From the NCBI RefSeq assembly GCF_017305915.1, contig NZ_JAFKJN010000011.1, positions 124,001-188,000 of the forward strand: a stretch of DNA of 64,000 nucleotides. Direction: 5' to 3'. The notes beneath the pieces were generated by a model. It was not told the origin of the DNA. It made no database searches and saw only the letters and a list, made by a program, of their open reading frames with translations. Shown here piece by piece: positions 27,485 to 39,769 of the stretch. This DNA is from Reyranella sp. (GTDB lineage Bacteria > Pseudomonadota > Alphaproteobacteria > Reyranellales > Reyranellaceae). Made by a program: the position numbers and the translations under genes. Positions within the stretch are counted from its first letter, which is position 1; every line of letters begins with the position of its first letter.

Positions 27485-28773
27485 CAGAAATGCTCGCCGA
27501 CAAGGACCGCATCTTCACCAACCTCTACGGCCTCCATGACTGGCGGCTGGCCGGCGCGCGCGCCCGCGGCGCCTGGGACAACACCAAGGCGATCCTCGAC
27601 AAGGGCCCCGACGCCATCGTCGAGGAGATGAAGAAGTCCGGCCTGCGCGGCCGCGGCGGCGCCGGTTTCCCGACCGGCCTCAAGTGGTCCTTCATGCCCA
27701 AGCAGGTCGGTGACCGGCCGCACTATCTCGTGGTCAATGCCGACGAATCGGAGCCCGGCACCTGCAAGGATCGCGACATCCTGCGCCATGACCCGCACCT
27801 GCTGGTCGAGGGCTGCCTGGTCGCGGGCTTCGCCATGCGCGCGCACGCGGCCTACATCTACGTGCGCGGAGAATTCTACAACGAGGCGCAGCACCTGATC
27901 GAAGCGGTGCGCGAGGCGCGCGAGGCTGGCCTGCTCGGCAATAACGCCTGCGGCTCGGGTTGGAAGTTCGAGGTCTACGTCCATCGCGGTGCCGGCGCCT
28001 ACATCTGCGGCGAGGAGACCGCGCTGATCGAGAGCCTCGAGGGCAAGAAGGGCATGCCGCGGCTGAAGCCGCCGTTCCCGGCTGGCGCGGGCCTCTATGG
28101 CTGCCCGTCGACGGTCAACAACGTCGAATCGATCGCCGTCGCGCCGACCATCCTGCGCCGTGGCGCCACCTGGTTCGCGGGCTTCGGTCGGCCGAACAAC
28201 ACCGGCACCAAGCTCTTCTGCATCTCGGGCCACGTGAACAAGCCGTGCAATGTCGAAGAGGAGATGAGCATCCCGCTGAAGGAGCTGATCGAGTGTCATG
28301 CCGGTGGCGTGCGCGGCGGCTGGGACAATCTTCTGGCCGTGATTCCGGGAGGCTCGTCGACGCCGCTGCTGCCCAAGTCGATCTGCGACACCGTCCTGAT
28401 GGATTTCGACGCCTTGAAGGAACAGCAGAGCGGCCTCGGCACGGCGGCGGTCATCGTGATGGACAAGTCGACCGACATCATCAAGGCGATCGCTCGTCTG
28501 GCCTACTTCTACAAGCACGAGAGCTGCGGCCAGTGCACGCCGTGCCGCGAGGGTACCGGCTGGATGTGGCGCGTGATGGAACGCATGGTCATGGGCAACG
28601 CGCGCATCGAAGAGATCGACACGCTGTACGATGTCACCAAGCAGGTCGAAGGCCACACGATCTGCGCCTTGGCAGACGGCGCCGCCTGGCCGGTCCAGGG
28701 CCTGATCCGGCACTTCCGGCCACTGATGGAAGAGCGCATCCGCATGCGAACCGAAAAGCTGGCGGCAGAGTAG
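27481..28773 (+). CDS. nuoF: NADH-quinone oxidoreductase subunit F
   Basis: 51-kDa subunit holding FMN, the NADH site and [4Fe-4S] cluster N3. 430 residues. The NADH/FMN motif is [16 protein letters not shown], then [15 protein letters not shown] and [11 protein letters not shown]. The cluster ligands are in [13 protein letters not shown] plus the later HTICALAD Cys. The start is GTG 27481, overlapping nuoE by 4 bases; ATG 27490 is an alternative. Confidence 0.97.
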   Translation: MTEMLADKDRIFTNLYGLHDWRLAGARARGAWDNTKAILDKGPDAIVEEMKKSGLRGRGGAGFPTGLKWSFMPKQVGDRPHYLVVNADESEPGTCKDRDILRHDPHLLVEGCLVAGFAMRAHAAYIYVRGEFYNEAQHLIEAVREAREAGLLGNNACGSGWKFEVYVHRGAGAYICGEETALIESLEGKKGMPRLKPPFPAGAGLYGCPSTVNNVESIAVAPTILRRGATWFAGFGRPNNTGTKLFCISGHVNKPCNVEEEMSIPLKELIECHAGGVRGGWDNLLAVIPGGSSTPLLPKSICDTVLMDFDALKEQQSGLGTAAVIVMDKSTDIIKAIARLAYFYKHESCGQCTPCREGTGWMWRVMERMVMGNARIEEIDTLYDVTKQVEGHTICALADGAAWPVQGLIRHFRPLMEERIRMRTEKLAAE

Positions 28774-28785
28774 GGGCGAGCAGAC

Positions 28786-30831
28786 ATGCCCATAGTCAAG
28801 ATCGACGGTAAGGAGATCGAGGTGCCCGCAGGCATCACGATCCTGCAGGCCTGCGAGCTGGCGGGCGTCGAGATCCCGCGCTTCTGCTACCACGAGCGCC
28901 TGTCGATCGCCGGCAATTGCCGCATGTGCCTGGTCGAGGTGAAGCCCGGCCCGCCCAAGCCGCAGGCGAGCTGCGCCATGCCGGTGGCCGACAAGCAGGA
29001 GATCATCACCAACTCCGCCGTCGTGAAGAAGGCGCGCAACGGCGTGATGGAGTTCCTGCTGATCAACCATCCGCTCGACTGCCCGATCTGCGACCAGGGC
29101 GGCGAGTGCGACCTGCAGGACCAGGCGATGGCCTACGGCTTCGACCGCAGCCGCTATCACGAGAACAAGCGCGCGGTGCCCGACAAGGAGCTCGGGCCGC
29201 TGGTCAAGACGTCGATGAACCGCTGCATCCAGTGCACGCGCTGCGTCCGCTTCGCCGCCGAAGTGGCCGGCGTCGAGGAGCTGGGCGCGACCGGCCGCGG
29301 CGAGGGGATGGAGATCACGACCTACGTCCAGCACGCGCTGACGACGGAGCTCTCCGGCAATCTGGTCGATATCTGCCCGGTCGGCGCGCTGACCTCCAAG
29401 CCCTACGCCTACGAGGCGCGGCCGTGGGAGATGCGCAAGACCGAGTCGGTCGACGTGTTCGATGCGCTCGGCTCGGCCATCCGGGTCGACGTTCGCGGCA
29501 ACGTCGTGATGCGTGTCCTGCCGCGTCTGAACGACGACGTGAACGAGGAGTGGATCTCCGACAAGACCCGCCACGCAATCGACGGCCTGCGCTACCAGCG
29601 CCTCGACCGGCCGTATGTCCGCAAGGGCGGCAAGCTCGCCGAGGCGACCTGGGACGAGGCCTTCGCCGCCATCGCCGCCAAGCTGAACGGCCTGGACGGC
29701 AAGAAGATCGCCGCCATCGCCGGTGACCAGTGCGATGCCGAATCGATGGTCGCGCTCAAGGACCTGATGGCAGCACTTGGCTCGCCCAACGTCGATTGCC
29801 GCCAGGACGGCAGCAAGCTCGAGGCCGGTGCCCGCGGCGGCTACATCTTTAATGCCGGCATCCGCGGCATCGACCAGGCCGACGCGATCCTGCTGGTCGG
29901 CAGCAATCCGCGCCTCGAATCGCCTGTATTGAACGCCCGCATCCGCAAGCGCTACCTCCGCGGCCGCTGCGCGATCGCCAGCATCGGCGCGCCGGTCGAC
30001 CTGACTTATCCGGTCGAGCGTCTCGGCGCCGGCGCGGCGACGCTTCGCGACCTCGCCGAGGGCAAGGGCAGCTTCGCCGAGAAGTGGAAGGCCGCGAAGA
30101 ATCCGCTGGTCATCGTCGGTCCGGGCGCGCTGGCGCGCGAGGACGGTGCCGCGGTGCTGGCGCTGGCCCGCAGCCTCGCGACGGTGCGCGACGACTGGAA
30201 CGGCTTCGCCGTGCTGCACACGGCGGCGAGCCGCGTCGGCGGCCTCGATCTCGGCCTGGTGCCGGGCGCCGGCGGTCGCGACGTCGCCGCCATCCAGGCC
30301 GGCGCGCAGGGCAAGGAGATCGAGGCGGTCTTCCTGCTGGCGGCCGACGAGCTCGACCTGTCGAAGTTCGGCAAGGCCTTCGTGGTCTATATCGGCCATC
30401 ACGGCGACGCCGGCGCCCACCGCGCCGACGTGATCCTGCCGGGGGCGGCCTATACCGAGAAGCCGGGCACCTACGTCAACATGGAGGGCCGCGTGCAGCT
30501 CGGCCAGCGCGCTGCCTATCCGCCGGGCGACGCCCGCGAGGACTGGGCGATCCTGCGCGCTCTGTCGGAGCGGCTGGGCAAGACGCTGCCCTACGACACG
30601 CTCGACCAGGTGCGGGCGCGCCTGATCGCGGTGAACAAGAGCTTCGCCGCGCTCGACACGCAGGCGCCGGGGCTATGGGTTGAGTTCGGCAAGGCCGGCG
30701 ATGTCACCGACGCGCCGTTCGAGACGCCGATCAAGAACTTCTACATGACCGACCCGATCAGCCGCGCCTCGCGCACCATGGCCGAGTGCATGGCGTCGCG
30801 TCAGCAGCAAATGCCGGTGGCGGCGGAGTAA
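28786..30831 (+). CDS. nuoG: NADH-quinone oxidoreductase subunit G
   Basis: Largest peripheral subunit, 681 residues, the short alphaproteobacterial form. The N-terminal ferredoxin domain binds [2Fe-2S] N1b ([16 protein letters not shown]). A His/Cys [4Fe-4S] site follows in [18 protein letters not shown], and a third set in [16 protein letters not shown]. The rest is a molybdopterin-oxidoreductase-like domain that binds no molybdenum in this family ([17 protein letters not shown]). It lies 12 bp after nuoF with AGGGG upstream and 4 bp before nuoH. Confidence 0.97.
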   Translation: MPIVKIDGKEIEVPAGITILQACELAGVEIPRFCYHERLSIAGNCRMCLVEVKPGPPKPQASCAMPVADKQEIITNSAVVKKARNGVMEFLLINHPLDCPICDQGGECDLQDQAMAYGFDRSRYHENKRAVPDKELGPLVKTSMNRCIQCTRCVRFAAEVAGVEELGATGRGEGMEITTYVQHALTTELSGNLVDICPVGALTSKPYAYEARPWEMRKTESVDVFDALGSAIRVDVRGNVVMRVLPRLNDDVNEEWISDKTRHAIDGLRYQRLDRPYVRKGGKLAEATWDEAFAAIAAKLNGLDGKKIAAIAGDQCDAESMVALKDLMAALGSPNVDCRQDGSKLEAGARGGYIFNAGIRGIDQADAILLVGSNPRLESPVLNARIRKRYLRGRCAIASIGAPVDLTYPVERLGAGAATLRDLAEGKGSFAEKWKAAKNPLVIVGPGALAREDGAAVLALARSLATVRDDWNGFAVLHTAASRVGGLDLGLVPGAGGRDVAAIQAGAQGKEIEAVFLLAADELDLSKFGKAFVVYIGHHGDAGAHRADVILPGAAYTEKPGTYVNMEGRVQLGQRAAYPPGDAREDWAILRALSERLGKTLPYDTLDQVRARLIAVNKSFAALDTQAPGLWVEFGKAGDVTDAPFETPIKNFYMTDPISRASRTMAECMASRQQQMPVAAE

Positions 30832-30835
30832 TCGG

Positions 30836-31873
30836 ATGTTCGCGGCCGTCGCCACCTTCCTCACCACGCACTGGCTCGGTCAGGCCATCCTGATCCTGCT
30901 CGAGTGCCTGGCCGTCACCGTGCCGCTCCTGGTGGCGGTGGCCTACATGACCTACGTCGACCGCAAGGTCTGGGCCTCGATCCAGCTCCGCCGCGGTCCC
31001 AATGTCGTCGGTCCGTTCGGCCTGCTGCAGCCGCTCGCTGACGGCTTGAAGCTCTTCCTGAAGGAGAGCATCGTCCCCTCGAGCGCCAACACCGTGCTGT
31101 TCCTGCTCGCGCCGATGATCACCTTCATGACGGCGCTGATCGCCTGGGCGGTGGTGCCGTTCGACGACGGCTGGGTGATCGCCGACATCAATGTCGGCAT
31201 CCTCTACCTGTTCGCGATCTCCTCGCTCGGCGTCTACGGCATCATCATCGCCGGCTGGGCGTCGAACTCGAAGTACGCCTTCCTCGGCGCGCTGCGCTCG
31301 GCGGCGCAGATGGTGTCCTACGAGGTCTCGATCGGCTTCGTGCTGATCACCGTGCTGCTCTGCGTTGGTTCGCTCAATCTCAGCCAGGTGGTGATCGCTC
31401 AGTCGGGCTGGTTCTGGAACTGGTTCTGGCTGCCGCTGCTGCCGATGTTCGTCATCTTCTTCGTCTCGGCGCTGGCCGAGACCAACCGCACGCCGTTCGA
31501 CCTGCCGATGTCGGAGGCCGAGCTGGTGCAGGGCTTCCAGACCGAATATTCGTCGATGCCCTTCGCGCTGTTCTTCCTCGGCGAATACGCCAACATGATC
31601 CTGCTGTCGGGATTGGGCGCGATCCTGTTCCTCGGCGGCTGGATGTCGCCGATCCCTTACGCGCCCTTCACCTGGATCCCGGGTGTCGTGTGGTTCGCGC
31701 TCAAGATCGCCCTGCTGCTCTTCGTCTTCTCCTGGACCAAGGGCACGCTGCCCCGCTACCGCTACGACCAGCTGATGCGGCTGGGCTGGAAGGTCTTCCT
31801 GCCCGTGTCGCTGGGCTGGGTCGTCCTCACCGCCGCCGTCCTGCAGTTCGGCGGCTGGGTCCCCAAGCACTGA
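30836..31873 (+). CDS. nuoH: NADH-quinone oxidoreductase subunit H
   Basis: Membrane subunit forming the quinone tunnel and the first half-channel. 345 residues with eight or nine transmembrane helices. The signatures [21 protein letters not shown] and [19 protein letters not shown] are intact. The acidic loop [20 protein letters not shown] faces the quinone site. The cluster of Glu after [10 protein letters not shown] is as expected. It starts 4 bp after nuoG. Confidence 0.97.
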   Translation: MFAAVATFLTTHWLGQAILILLECLAVTVPLLVAVAYMTYVDRKVWASIQLRRGPNVVGPFGLLQPLADGLKLFLKESIVPSSANTVLFLLAPMITFMTALIAWAVVPFDDGWVIADINVGILYLFAISSLGVYGIIIAGWASNSKYAFLGALRSAAQMVSYEVSIGFVLITVLLCVGSLNLSQVVIAQSGWFWNWFWLPLLPMFVIFFVSALAETNRTPFDLPMSEAELVQGFQTEYSSMPFALFFLGEYANMILLSGLGAILFLGGWMSPIPYAPFTWIPGVVWFALKIALLLFVFSWTKGTLPRYRYDQLMRLGWKVFLPVSLGWVVLTAAVLQFGGWVPKH

Positions 31874-31883
31874 GGTCCGCATC

Positions 31884-32372
31884 ATGGCTTCCCTGGACCG
31901 TATCGCCCGCCAGTTCCTCCTCACCGAGGTGGTGTCGGGCTTCCTGCTGACCTTGCGCTACATGTTCAAGCCCAAGGCGACGATCAATTACCCGTACGAG
32001 CGCAGCCCGCTCAGCCCCCGGTTCCGCGGCGAGCATGCGCTGCGCCGCTATCCGAACGGCGAAGAGCGCTGCATCGCGTGCAAGCTCTGCGAGGCGATCT
32101 GCCCGGCCCAGGCCATCACCATCGAGGCCGAGCCGCGCGAAGATGGCAGCCGCCGCACCACGCGCTACGACATCGACATGACCAAGTGCATCTACTGCGG
32201 CTTCTGCCAGGAAGCCTGTCCGGTCGATGCCATCGTCGAAGGTCCCAACACCGAGTTCTCGACCGAGACCCGCGAGGAGCTGCTCTACGACAAGGACAAG
32301 CTGCTCGCGAACGGCGACCGCTGGGAAGCCGAGCTTGCGGCCAACATCCAGTCCGACGCGGCGTATCGCTAG
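31884..32372 (+). CDS. nuoI: NADH-quinone oxidoreductase subunit I
   Basis: Ferredoxin-like subunit carrying two [4Fe-4S] clusters, N6a and N6b. 162 residues. The ligands are C63-x2-C66-x2-C69-x3-C73 ([12 protein letters not shown]) and C102-x2-C105-x2-C108-x3-C112 ([12 protein letters not shown]). The N-terminal amphipathic helix ([18 protein letters not shown]) sits on the membrane. It lies 10 bp after nuoH. Confidence 0.97.
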   Translation: MASLDRIARQFLLTEVVSGFLLTLRYMFKPKATINYPYERSPLSPRFRGEHALRRYPNGEERCIACKLCEAICPAQAITIEAEPREDGSRRTTRYDIDMTKCIYCGFCQEACPVDAIVEGPNTEFSTETREELLYDKDKLLANGDRWEAELAANIQSDAAYR

Positions 32373-32390
32373 GCCGGGGCAGGGGGGAAG

Positions 32391-33008
32391 ATGCTGCTCC
32401 AGGCGATAGCCTTCTACGTGTTCGCGGCGGTGCTCGTGGCGTCGGGCGCCATGGTCGTGGTGTCGCGCAATCCCGTTTATTCCGTTTTGTTCCTGATTCT
32501 CGCTTTCTTCAACGCCGCGGCGCTGTTCGTGCTGATCGGCGCCGAGTTCATCGCGATGATCCTGGTGATCGTCTATGTCGGTGCGGTCGCGGTGCTGTTC
32601 CTGTTCGTCGTGATGATGCTCGACATCAACATCGTCAAACTCAAGGAAGGCTTCCTCGACTATCTCCCGATCGGCGCCATGATCGGCGCCGCGCTGCTGG
32701 CCGAGATCCTGTTCGGCCTGGGCGTGCTGGGCGGCACCTCGGGCACGGTCAGCACCTTCAGCAAGGCCGGCGCCCAGGCGTTGGCGATCGACAACACCCG
32801 CGCCATCGGCCGGGTGCTCTACACCCAGTACTTCTATCTCTTCCAGGTCGCGGGCCTGGTCCTGCTGGTCGCCATGATCGGCGCCATCGTGCTGACGCTG
32901 CGGCGCCGGCCGGGCGTGCGCCGCCAGCGCGTCAGCGACCAGCTCTACCGCCCGAAGGAAGAGTCGGTGACCCTGGTCAAGGTGCCGAGCCGGGGAGGCG
33001 TGTCGTGA
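32391..33008 (+). CDS. nuoJ: NADH-quinone oxidoreductase subunit J
   Basis: Five-helix membrane subunit, 205 residues. The third helix has the conserved [24 protein letters not shown] segment, in two pieces around the glycine that forms a pi-bulge, involved in coupling. The C-terminal tail is basic ([18 protein letters not shown]). The stop overlaps the GTG of nuoK by 4 bases. Confidence 0.95.
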   Translation: MLLQAIAFYVFAAVLVASGAMVVVSRNPVYSVLFLILAFFNAAALFVLIGAEFIAMILVIVYVGAVAVLFLFVVMMLDINIVKLKEGFLDYLPIGAMIGAALLAEILFGLGVLGGTSGTVSTFSKAGAQALAIDNTRAIGRVLYTQYFYLFQVAGLVLLVAMIGAIVLTLRRRPGVRRQRVSDQLYRPKEESVTLVKVPSRGGVS

Positions 33009-33310
33009 TCGGCCTCGAGCACTACCTGACCGTCGCCGGCGTGCTGTTCACGCTCGGCATCCTCGGCATCTTCCTGAACCGCAAGAACGTCATCATCATC
33101 CTGATGTGCGTCGAGCTGATGCTGCTCGCCGTCAACATCAACCTGGTGGCCTTCTCGGCCTATCAGGGCAACGTCGTCGGCCAGGTCTTCGCCATGCTGG
33201 TGCTGACCGTGGCGGCGGCCGAGGCGGCGATCGGGCTCGCGATCCTCGTGGTGTATTTCCGCAATCGCGGCACCGTCGAGGTCGAAGACATCAACGCGAT
33301 GAAGGGCTAG
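33005..33310 (+). CDS. nuoK: NADH-quinone oxidoreductase subunit K
   Basis: Three-helix, MrpC-like membrane subunit of 101 residues, the normal length. Key acidic residues are in [14 protein letters not shown] (helix 2) and [14 protein letters not shown] (helix 3), corresponding to the proton-path Glu36 and Glu72. The GTG at 33005 overlaps nuoJ (GTGA). A long in-frame extension upstream passes through nuoI and nuoJ and is not coding. Confidence 0.96.
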   Translation: MIGLEHYLTVAGVLFTLGILGIFLNRKNVIIILMCVELMLLAVNINLVAFSAYQGNVVGQVFAMLVLTVAAAEAAIGLAILVVYFRNRGTVEVEDINAMKG

Positions 33311-33324
33311 GGCAGGGACGCACC

Positions 33325-35292
33325 ATGGATCTTGCCATCAAGCTCATCGTCCTGCTGCCGCTGCTCGCCGCGGCGATCGCCGGGCTGTTCTGCCGGGTGA
33401 TCGGCGACCGGCCGGCGCAGATCGTCACCTGCGCGGCGCTGCTGATCGCGGCGGCGCTGTCGATCCTGGTGTTCGCCACCATCGGCTTCGGCCACGAGAA
33501 GCAGGTGATCGTCCCGCTCTTCACCTGGATGACGTCGGGCACGCTCGAGGTCGGCTGGTCGTTGCGCGTCGACACCCTGACCGCGGTGATGCTGATCGTG
33601 GTCACCGGCGTCTCGTCGATGGTCCATGTCTACTCGGTCGGCTACATGGCCGAGGACCCGTCGATCCCGCGCTTCATGTCCTACCTCAGCCTGTTCACCT
33701 TCTTCATGCTGATGCTGGTGACGGCGGACAACCTGGTGCAACTGTTCTTCGGCTGGGAGGGCGTCGGCCTCGCCTCGTACCTGCTGATCGGTTTCTGGTA
33801 CGACCGGCCGTCGGCCAATGCCGCGGCGATCAAGGCCTTCGTCGTCAACCGCGTCGGGGACTTCGGCTTCGCGCTCGGCATCTTCGCCGTCTGGATGCTG
33901 AGCGGCAGCGTCGACCTCAAGGAGGTCTTCGACAAGGCCCCGGAGATGGCGCAGGCCAGCTTCATGTTCCTCGGCTATCAGGTGCCGGCGCTCGAGACCG
34001 CCTGCCTGCTGCTGTTCGTCGGCGCCATGGGCAAGTCGGCCCAGCTCGGCCTGCACACCTGGCTGCCGGACGCGATGGAAGGTCCGACCCCGGTCTCCGC
34101 CCTGATCCATGCCGCGACCATGGTGACGGCCGGCGTGTTCATGGTCTGCCGCCTGTCGCCCTTGTTCGAGCTGGCGCCGACCGCGTCCGCGGTCGTCACC
34201 CTGGTTGGTGCGGCGACGGCGTTCTTCGCCGCCACGATCGGTCTCACCCAGTTCGACATCAAGCGGGTGGTCGCCTACTCGACCTGCAGCCAGCTCGGCT
34301 ACATGTTCTTCGCCGCCGGCGTCGGCGCCTACTCGGCGGCGATGTTCCACCTCATGACGCACGCCTTCTTCAAGGCGCTGCTGTTCCTGGGCTCGGGCTC
34401 GGTGATCCATTGCCTGCACCACGAGCAGGACATGCGCAACATGGGCGGCGTGAAGGAGAAGGCGCCGCAGACCTTCATCCTGATGTGGATCGGCACGCTG
34501 GCGCTGGCCGGCATCGGCGTGCCCTTCATCCTGGGCCATGGCCTGGGCTTCGCGGGCTTCTATTCCAAGGACGCGATCCTCGAGGCGTCCTACGGTGCCC
34601 ATTCGACGGTCGGCCAGATCGCCTACTGGCTGGGCGTCGTCGGCGCCTTCATGACCGCCTTCTACTCGGCGCGTCTGATGTTCATGACCTTCTACGGCAC
34701 CTACCGCGGCGACCATCACACCTGGGACCATGCGCACGAGTCCCCGCCGGTGATGCTGATCCCGCTCTACGTGCTGGCCGCCGGCGCGCTGCTGTCGGGC
34801 CTGGTCGCCTACGGCTGGTTCGTCGGCGAGGGCTGGGAGAACTTCTGGGGCACCTCGATCGCGGTCAAGGCGACCGAGCACATCCTCCACGCCATGCATG
34901 AAGTGGATACCTGGGTGAAGCTGCTGCCGCTGGTCGCGGCGCTGAGCGGCATGGCGCTCAGCTATTACTACTACGTGGTCAATCCCGCGATGCCGGCGAA
35001 GACCATCCGTGCCTTCAAGCCGTTGCATACCCTGTTCTACAACAAGTGGTACTTCGACGAGCTGTACGACGCGATGCTCGTCCAGCCGGCGTTGGCCATC
35101 GGCCGCCTGTTCTGGAAGAAGGGCGACGGCGCCACCATCGACGGGCTCGGGCCCGACGGCCTGGCAGCGCGGGCGAACGACGTCGCCGGCGTCCTCAGCC
35201 GCTTCCAGAGCGGCTACCTCTATCACTACGCTTTCGTGATGCTGGTCGGCGTGGCCGCACTCGTCAGCTACTTCATGCTGTTCGTGAGATAG
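33325..35292 (+). CDS. nuoL: NADH-quinone oxidoreductase subunit L
   Basis: Distal antiporter-like subunit, 655 residues, with the long lateral helix at its C-terminus. The Mrp-type signatures [38 protein letters not shown] (with the channel Lys) and [15 protein letters not shown] are visible. ATG 33325 follows the nuoK stop by 14 bp. The C-terminal half contains the lateral amphipathic helix [18 protein letters not shown] region. It pumps protons with NuoM and NuoN. Confidence 0.97.
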   Translation: MDLAIKLIVLLPLLAAAIAGLFCRVIGDRPAQIVTCAALLIAAALSILVFATIGFGHEKQVIVPLFTWMTSGTLEVGWSLRVDTLTAVMLIVVTGVSSMVHVYSVGYMAEDPSIPRFMSYLSLFTFFMLMLVTADNLVQLFFGWEGVGLASYLLIGFWYDRPSANAAAIKAFVVNRVGDFGFALGIFAVWMLSGSVDLKEVFDKAPEMAQASFMFLGYQVPALETACLLLFVGAMGKSAQLGLHTWLPDAMEGPTPVSALIHAATMVTAGVFMVCRLSPLFELAPTASAVVTLVGAATAFFAATIGLTQFDIKRVVAYSTCSQLGYMFFAAGVGAYSAAMFHLMTHAFFKALLFLGSGSVIHCLHHEQDMRNMGGVKEKAPQTFILMWIGTLALAGIGVPFILGHGLGFAGFYSKDAILEASYGAHSTVGQIAYWLGVVGAFMTAFYSARLMFMTFYGTYRGDHHTWDHAHESPPVMLIPLYVLAAGALLSGLVAYGWFVGEGWENFWGTSIAVKATEHILHAMHEVDTWVKLLPLVAALSGMALSYYYYVVNPAMPAKTIRAFKPLHTLFYNKWYFDELYDAMLVQPALAIGRLFWKKGDGATIDGLGPDGLAARANDVAGVLSRFQSGYLYHYAFVMLVGVAALVSYFMLFVR

Positions 35293-35296
35293 CGCG

Positions 35297-36808
35297 ATGG
35301 CGAGCTGGCCAATCCTTTCCGTCGTCACCTTCCTGCCGCTGGTGGGCGCGCTGTTCTGCCTGGTCGTCCAGGGCCCCAAGGAGGCCGTCGACCGCAATTG
35401 CCGCAGCGCCGCGCTGATCACCTCGCTGGTGACCTTCCTGGTATCGCTGCTGCTGTGGGTGCACTTCGATCCGACCAAGGCGGGCTTCCAGTTCGAGGAG
35501 AAGGTCGCCTGGATCCCCGCGCTCAACATCGGCTACCACATGGGCATCGACGGCATCTCGCTGTTCTTCGTCCTGCTGTCGACCCTGCTGACGCCGATCT
35601 GCATCCTGGCGAGCTGGGAAGCCGTCGAGACCCGGGTCAAGGAATACATGGTGGCCTTCCTGGTCCTCGAGACCTTCATGGTCGGCATGTTCTGCGCCCT
35701 CGACCTCGCGCTGTTCTACGTCTTCTTCGAGGGCGTGCTGATCCCGATGTTCCTGATCATCGGCGTCTGGGGCGGCAAGCGGCGCGTCTACGCGGCCTTC
35801 AAGTTCTTCCTCTACACGCTGCTCGGCTCCGTCCTGATGCTGCTGGCGATCATCGCCATCTACTGGCAGGCCGGCACGTCGGACTTCCCGACGGTGATGG
35901 AGAAGCTGCAGCTGCCGTTCCAGTGGCAGTTCTGGCTGTGGCTCGCCTTCTTCGCCTCCTTCGCCGTGAAGGTGCCGATGTGGCCGGTCCATACCTGGCT
36001 GCCGGACGCCCACGTCGAGGCGCCGACCGCGGGCTCGGTCATCCTGGCCGGCGTCCTGCTGAAGATGGGCGGCTATGGCTTCATCCGCTTCTCGGTGACC
36101 CTGTTCCCCGAGGCGACGCAGTACTTCGCGCCACTGGTCTTTGGCCTGTCGGTCATCGCGGTGATCTACACCTCGCTGGTCGCCCTGGTTCAGGAGGACA
36201 TGAAGAAGCTGATCGCCTATTCGTCGGTCGCCCATATGGGCTTCGTGACGATCGGCATCTATGTCATGAACATGCAGGGCGTGCAGGGCTCGATTTTCCA
36301 GATGCTGAGCCACGGCATCGTCTCGGCCGCGCTTTTCCTCTGCGTCGGGATCGTCTATGACCGCATGCATACCCGCGAGATCGCAGCCTATGGCGGCCTG
36401 GTCCATCGCATGCCGCGCTACGCCTTCGTCTTCATGTTCTTCACCCTGGCCAGCGTCGGTCTGCCCGGTCTCTCGGGCTTCATCGGCGAGTTCCTGGTGC
36501 TGATCGGCACTTTCAAGGCCAATACCTGGGTGGCGTTCCTGGCTGCGACGGGCCTGATCCTGGGTGCGGCCTACGCGCTGTGGCTCTACCGCAAGATCAT
36601 CTTCGGCGAGCTCACCAAGGACTCGTTGAAGGCCATCCTGGACATGAACCGGCGCGAGGTCGCGGTGTTCCTGCCGCTCGTGCTGATCGTCCTGTGGATG
36701 GGCATCTATCCCAACTCGTTCCTCGATCCGATGGCGCCCGCCGTCGACAAGCTGATCGGGGACTACAATGCGGCGCTGAAGCTCGCGCGCACGGCGGCCC
36801 TGCCATGA
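35297..36808 (+). CDS. nuoM: NADH-quinone oxidoreductase subunit M
   Basis: Central antiporter-like subunit, 503 residues, about 14 transmembrane helices. Conserved charged residues lie in [16 protein letters not shown] (Glu in helix 5), [19 protein letters not shown] (Lys) and [13 protein letters not shown]. It starts 4 bp after nuoL and overlaps nuoN by 4 bases (ATGA). Confidence 0.97.
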   Translation: MASWPILSVVTFLPLVGALFCLVVQGPKEAVDRNCRSAALITSLVTFLVSLLLWVHFDPTKAGFQFEEKVAWIPALNIGYHMGIDGISLFFVLLSTLLTPICILASWEAVETRVKEYMVAFLVLETFMVGMFCALDLALFYVFFEGVLIPMFLIIGVWGGKRRVYAAFKFFLYTLLGSVLMLLAIIAIYWQAGTSDFPTVMEKLQLPFQWQFWLWLAFFASFAVKVPMWPVHTWLPDAHVEAPTAGSVILAGVLLKMGGYGFIRFSVTLFPEATQYFAPLVFGLSVIAVIYTSLVALVQEDMKKLIAYSSVAHMGFVTIGIYVMNMQGVQGSIFQMLSHGIVSAALFLCVGIVYDRMHTREIAAYGGLVHRMPRYAFVFMFFTLASVGLPGLSGFIGEFLVLIGTFKANTWVAFLAATGLILGAAYALWLYRKIIFGELTKDSLKAILDMNRREVAVFLPLVLIVLWMGIYPNSFLDPMAPAVDKLIGDYNAALKLARTAALP

Positions 36809-38253
36809 ACGACATCATCGGCCTCGAGCACTGGACGCTGGCCCGTCCCGAGCTGTTCCTCGCGGTGGCGACGTCGCTGCTGCTGCTCTACGGCGTGCTG
36901 CGCGGCGAGGCGTCGACCGCCTTCATCTCGATCGCGACCTCGGTCGCCCTGATCGTGACGGCGATCCTGCTGTTCGCGCCCTATCGCGAGGGCACCGCCT
37001 TCGCGTCGCTGTTCGTCACCGACCGGCTGACCACGACCATGAAGGCGCTGGTGCTGATCAGCTCGGCGGTCGCCCTCCTGATGAGCCGTGCCTATTTCGA
37101 GCGCGCTCAGGTCTGGCGGTTCGAATATCCGCTGATCGTGGCGCTGGCCACGCTCGGCATGATGCTGATGATCTCGGCCAACGACCTGATGTCGCTCTAT
37201 GTCGGGCTCGAGCTGCAGTCGCTGGCGCTGTATGTGATTGCCGCCTTCCAGCGCGATTCGGTGCGCTCGACCGAGGCCGGCATCAAATACTTCGTCCTGG
37301 GCTCGGTCGCCTCAGGCATGCTGCTGTTCGGCGCCTCGCTGATCTACGGCTTCTGCGGCGGCACCGCCTTCGTGCAGATCTCGCAAGCCCTGCTGGCCGG
37401 CAAGGCGGCCGAGATCGGCACCACCATCGGTCTGGTGTTCGTGGTCGCGGGCCTGGCCTTCAAGGTCGCCGCCGTGCCGTTCCATATGTGGACGCCCGAC
37501 GTCTATGAGGGCGCGCCGACCCCGGTCACCGCCTTCTTCGCCGTCGCCACCAAGATCGCCGGCGTCTCGCTACTGGTCTCGGTCCTGATGGGCCCGTTCA
37601 AGCCGATGTTCCCGCAGTGGCAGCAGATCATCGTCGCCGCCGCCGTGCTGTCGATGGCCTGGGGCGCGTTCGCCGCGCTGCGCCAGCAGAACATCAAGCG
37701 TCTGATGGCCTACTCGTCGATCGCCAACGTCGGCTACGTGCTGCTCGGCGTCGCCAGTGGCACCGAGAAGGGTATCCAGTCGGTGGTGTTCTATCTCGCC
37801 ATCTACATGGTCATGAACCTCGGCACCTTCGCCATCATCCTGCTGATGAAGCGGCGTGACATCATGGTCGAGAATGTCTCCGACCTCGCCGGCCTCGGCC
37901 GCAGCCATCCGCTGCTCGCCCTCGCCATGATGGTGTTCATGTTCTCGCTGGCCGGCATCCCGCCGCTCGCCGGGTTCTGGGGCAAGCTCTACGTCTTCAT
38001 GGCGGCGGTCGAGGCCAGGCTGTTCTGGCCGGCCGTGCTCGGCGTGCTGGCCTCGGTCGTGGCGTCCTACTACTACCTGCGCATCGTCAAGGTGATGTAC
38101 TTCGACGAGGGCACCGAGGCGATCGACCAGCCGGTCTTCAGCATGAACCGCGCGGTCGCCTTCGTGTCGGCCGTGCTGGTCGCGCTGTTCTCGCTGCTGC
38201 CGCAGCCGCTCAGTGCCATTGCGGCCGCCGCGGCCAAGGGCCTGTTCCCGTGA
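36805..38253 (+). CDS. nuoN: NADH-quinone oxidoreductase subunit N
   Basis: Third antiporter-like subunit, 482 residues. Signatures are [16 protein letters not shown] with the channel Glu, [20 protein letters not shown] with the Lys, and [18 protein letters not shown]. It is the last nuo gene. The TGA overlaps the GTG of birA (GTGA), so the operon continues into cofactor genes. Confidence 0.97.
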   Translation: MNDIIGLEHWTLARPELFLAVATSLLLLYGVLRGEASTAFISIATSVALIVTAILLFAPYREGTAFASLFVTDRLTTTMKALVLISSAVALLMSRAYFERAQVWRFEYPLIVALATLGMMLMISANDLMSLYVGLELQSLALYVIAAFQRDSVRSTEAGIKYFVLGSVASGMLLFGASLIYGFCGGTAFVQISQALLAGKAAEIGTTIGLVFVVAGLAFKVAAVPFHMWTPDVYEGAPTPVTAFFAVATKIAGVSLLVSVLMGPFKPMFPQWQQIIVAAAVLSMAWGAFAALRQQNIKRLMAYSSIANVGYVLLGVASGTEKGIQSVVFYLAIYMVMNLGTFAIILLMKRRDIMVENVSDLAGLGRSHPLLALAMMVFMFSLAGIPPLAGFWGKLYVFMAAVEARLFWPAVLGVLASVVASYYYLRIVKVMYFDEGTEAIDQPVFSMNRAVAFVSAVLVALFSLLPQPLSAIAAAAAKGLFP

Positions 38254-38984
38254 CATTCTCGCCCGTCCTGCCGGACGGGTGGACGCTGGTCGCGCTGCCC
38301 AGCGTCGGCAGCACGAACGACGAAGCCGCGCGTCTCGCCGAAGCCGGCGCCACCGAAGGCACCGTCGTCTGGTCGCGCGAGCAGACCGGCGGAAGAGGGC
38401 GGCGCGGCCGGTCGTGGGCCTCGCCGGTGGGCAATCTCTACAGCTCGACCATCCTGCGCCCCGACTGCCCGGCAATGCGCGCGGCCGAGCTGGGCTTCGT
38501 GGCGGCGCTTGCGGTCGCGGACATGGTGCCGTCTGGCCGCGCTGTGCGGGTCAAATGGCCCAACGACGTGCTGGTCGACGGCGGCAAGGTGGCCGGTATC
38601 CTGCCCGAGAGCTCCATCGCCGCCGACGGCAAGGCCGAGCACGTGGTCCTGGGAATCGGCGTCAATGTCGGCTTTGCCCCGAACCTGCCCGAGATGCGCT
38701 ATCCCGGGGCCTGTCTCGGCGGCACGGTCGAGGCGGCGCTCGAGGCGCTGACCGCGGCGCTGGCGCGGCGGATGGTGCAGTGGCGGCGCGACGGCTTTCC
38801 GGCGGTGCGGGCGGAGTGGCTCGCCAAGGCCGGGCCGCTTGGCCTCGAGGTCGACGTCAAGCTGGGTGACGAGCTGGTGCGCGGCCGCTTTGCCGGAATG
38901 GACAGCGAGGGGGCCTTGCTGCTCGATACCGAGGCGGGGCCGCGTCGGATCGTCGCCGGCGAGTTGTTGGCCCGCGTGGCGTAG
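38250..38984 (+). CDS. birA: biotin--[acetyl-CoA-carboxylase] ligase, monofunctional
   Basis: Attaches biotin to the acetyl-CoA carboxylase carrier protein. 244 residues. The ligase domain starts at once with LPSVGSTNDEAARLAE. The biotinyl-AMP loop GGRGRRGRSWASPVGNLYSS and the KWPNDVLVDGGKVAGIL motif are intact. The C-terminal SH3-like domain is present (VRGRFAGMDSEGALLLDT). The N-terminal winged helix of E. coli BirA is absent, so it cannot repress biotin genes. GTG start, coupled to nuoN. Confidence 0.94.
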   Translation: MTFSPVLPDGWTLVALPSVGSTNDEAARLAEAGATEGTVVWSREQTGGRGRRGRSWASPVGNLYSSTILRPDCPAMRAAELGFVAALAVADMVPSGRAVRVKWPNDVLVDGGKVAGILPESSIAADGKAEHVVLGIGVNVGFAPNLPEMRYPGACLGGTVEAALEALTAALARRMVQWRRDGFPAVRAEWLAKAGPLGLEVDVKLGDELVRGRFAGMDSEGALLLDTEAGPRRIVAGELLARVA

Positions 38985-38998
38985 AAGGGAACCGAGTC

Positions 38999-39769
38999 AT
39001 GCTGCTGGCGATCGATGTCGGCAATACCAACTCCAAGTTCGCCGTGTTCGACGGCGACAAGCTGGTGTCGCAGTACCGCCTGCGTACCGAGGCCAAGCGC
39101 ACCGCCGACGAGTACGCCGCCTGGATCACCCAGCTCATGCATCTGCAGGGCTTCGAGCCCAGGACCATCACCGGGGCGATCCTGGCCAGCGTCGTGCCGC
39201 AGGTGAACCCGAACCTGCGCCGCCTGTGCCAGACCTACTTCGGGACCGAGTTGCTGGTCGTCGGCGAGCCCGACTGCAAGCTCGGCATCAAGGTGCTGAT
39301 CGACCGGCCACAGGATGCCGGCGCCGACCGGCTGGTCGGCGTGATCGCCGGCTACAAGAAATATGGCGGGCCATTGATCACCGTCGACTTCGGCAGCGCC
39401 ACCACCTTCGACATGGCCGACAAGGACGGCAACTTCATCGGCGGCGTGCTGGCGCCAGGCGTCGAGCTCACCATCGAATCGTTCTACCTGATGACCGCGC
39501 GCCTGCCGCGCATCCGGGTCGAGCGGCCGGAGAAGGTGATCGGCAAGGCGACCGTGCCGGCCATGCAGTCGGGCATCTTCTGGGGCTATGTCGGGCTGAT
39601 CGAGAGCCTGATCAAGCGCATCCGCGCCGAGTACGGCGAGCCGATGAAGGTCGTGGCGACCGGCGGCCTCGCCAACGTGTTCAAGGACGAGATCGGGCTG
39701 TTCGACGCGATCGAGCCCGACCTGATGTCGCTCGGGCTGCTGGAGATCTGGCGGCGCAACCGCGGATGA
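38999..39769 (+). CDS. coaX: type III pantothenate kinase
   Basis: First step of coenzyme A synthesis, the CoaX form that is not feedback-inhibited by CoA. 256 residues. It starts MLLAIDVGNTNSKFAVFDG (ASKHA phosphate loop). The pantothenate-binding GADRLVGVIAG and ITVDFGSATTFD, and the dimer-side VATGGLANVF, are present. No other pantothenate kinase is in the window. The TGA overlaps the ATG of rnj (ATGA). Confidence 0.95.
   Translation: MLLAIDVGNTNSKFAVFDGDKLVSQYRLRTEAKRTADEYAAWITQLMHLQGFEPRTITGAILASVVPQVNPNLRRLCQTYFGTELLVVGEPDCKLGIKVLIDRPQDAGADRLVGVIAGYKKYGGPLITVDFGSATTFDMADKDGNFIGGVLAPGVELTIESFYLMTARLPRIRVERPEKVIGKATVPAMQSGIFWGYVGLIESLIKRIRAEYGEPMKVVATGGLANVFKDEIGLFDAIEPDLMSLGLLEIWRRNRG

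Noticed and set aside
27346..30420. Open frame of 1024 codons opposite nuoF/nuoG
   Set aside because: Shadow frame; both nuo genes carry all cofactor motifs on the other strand.
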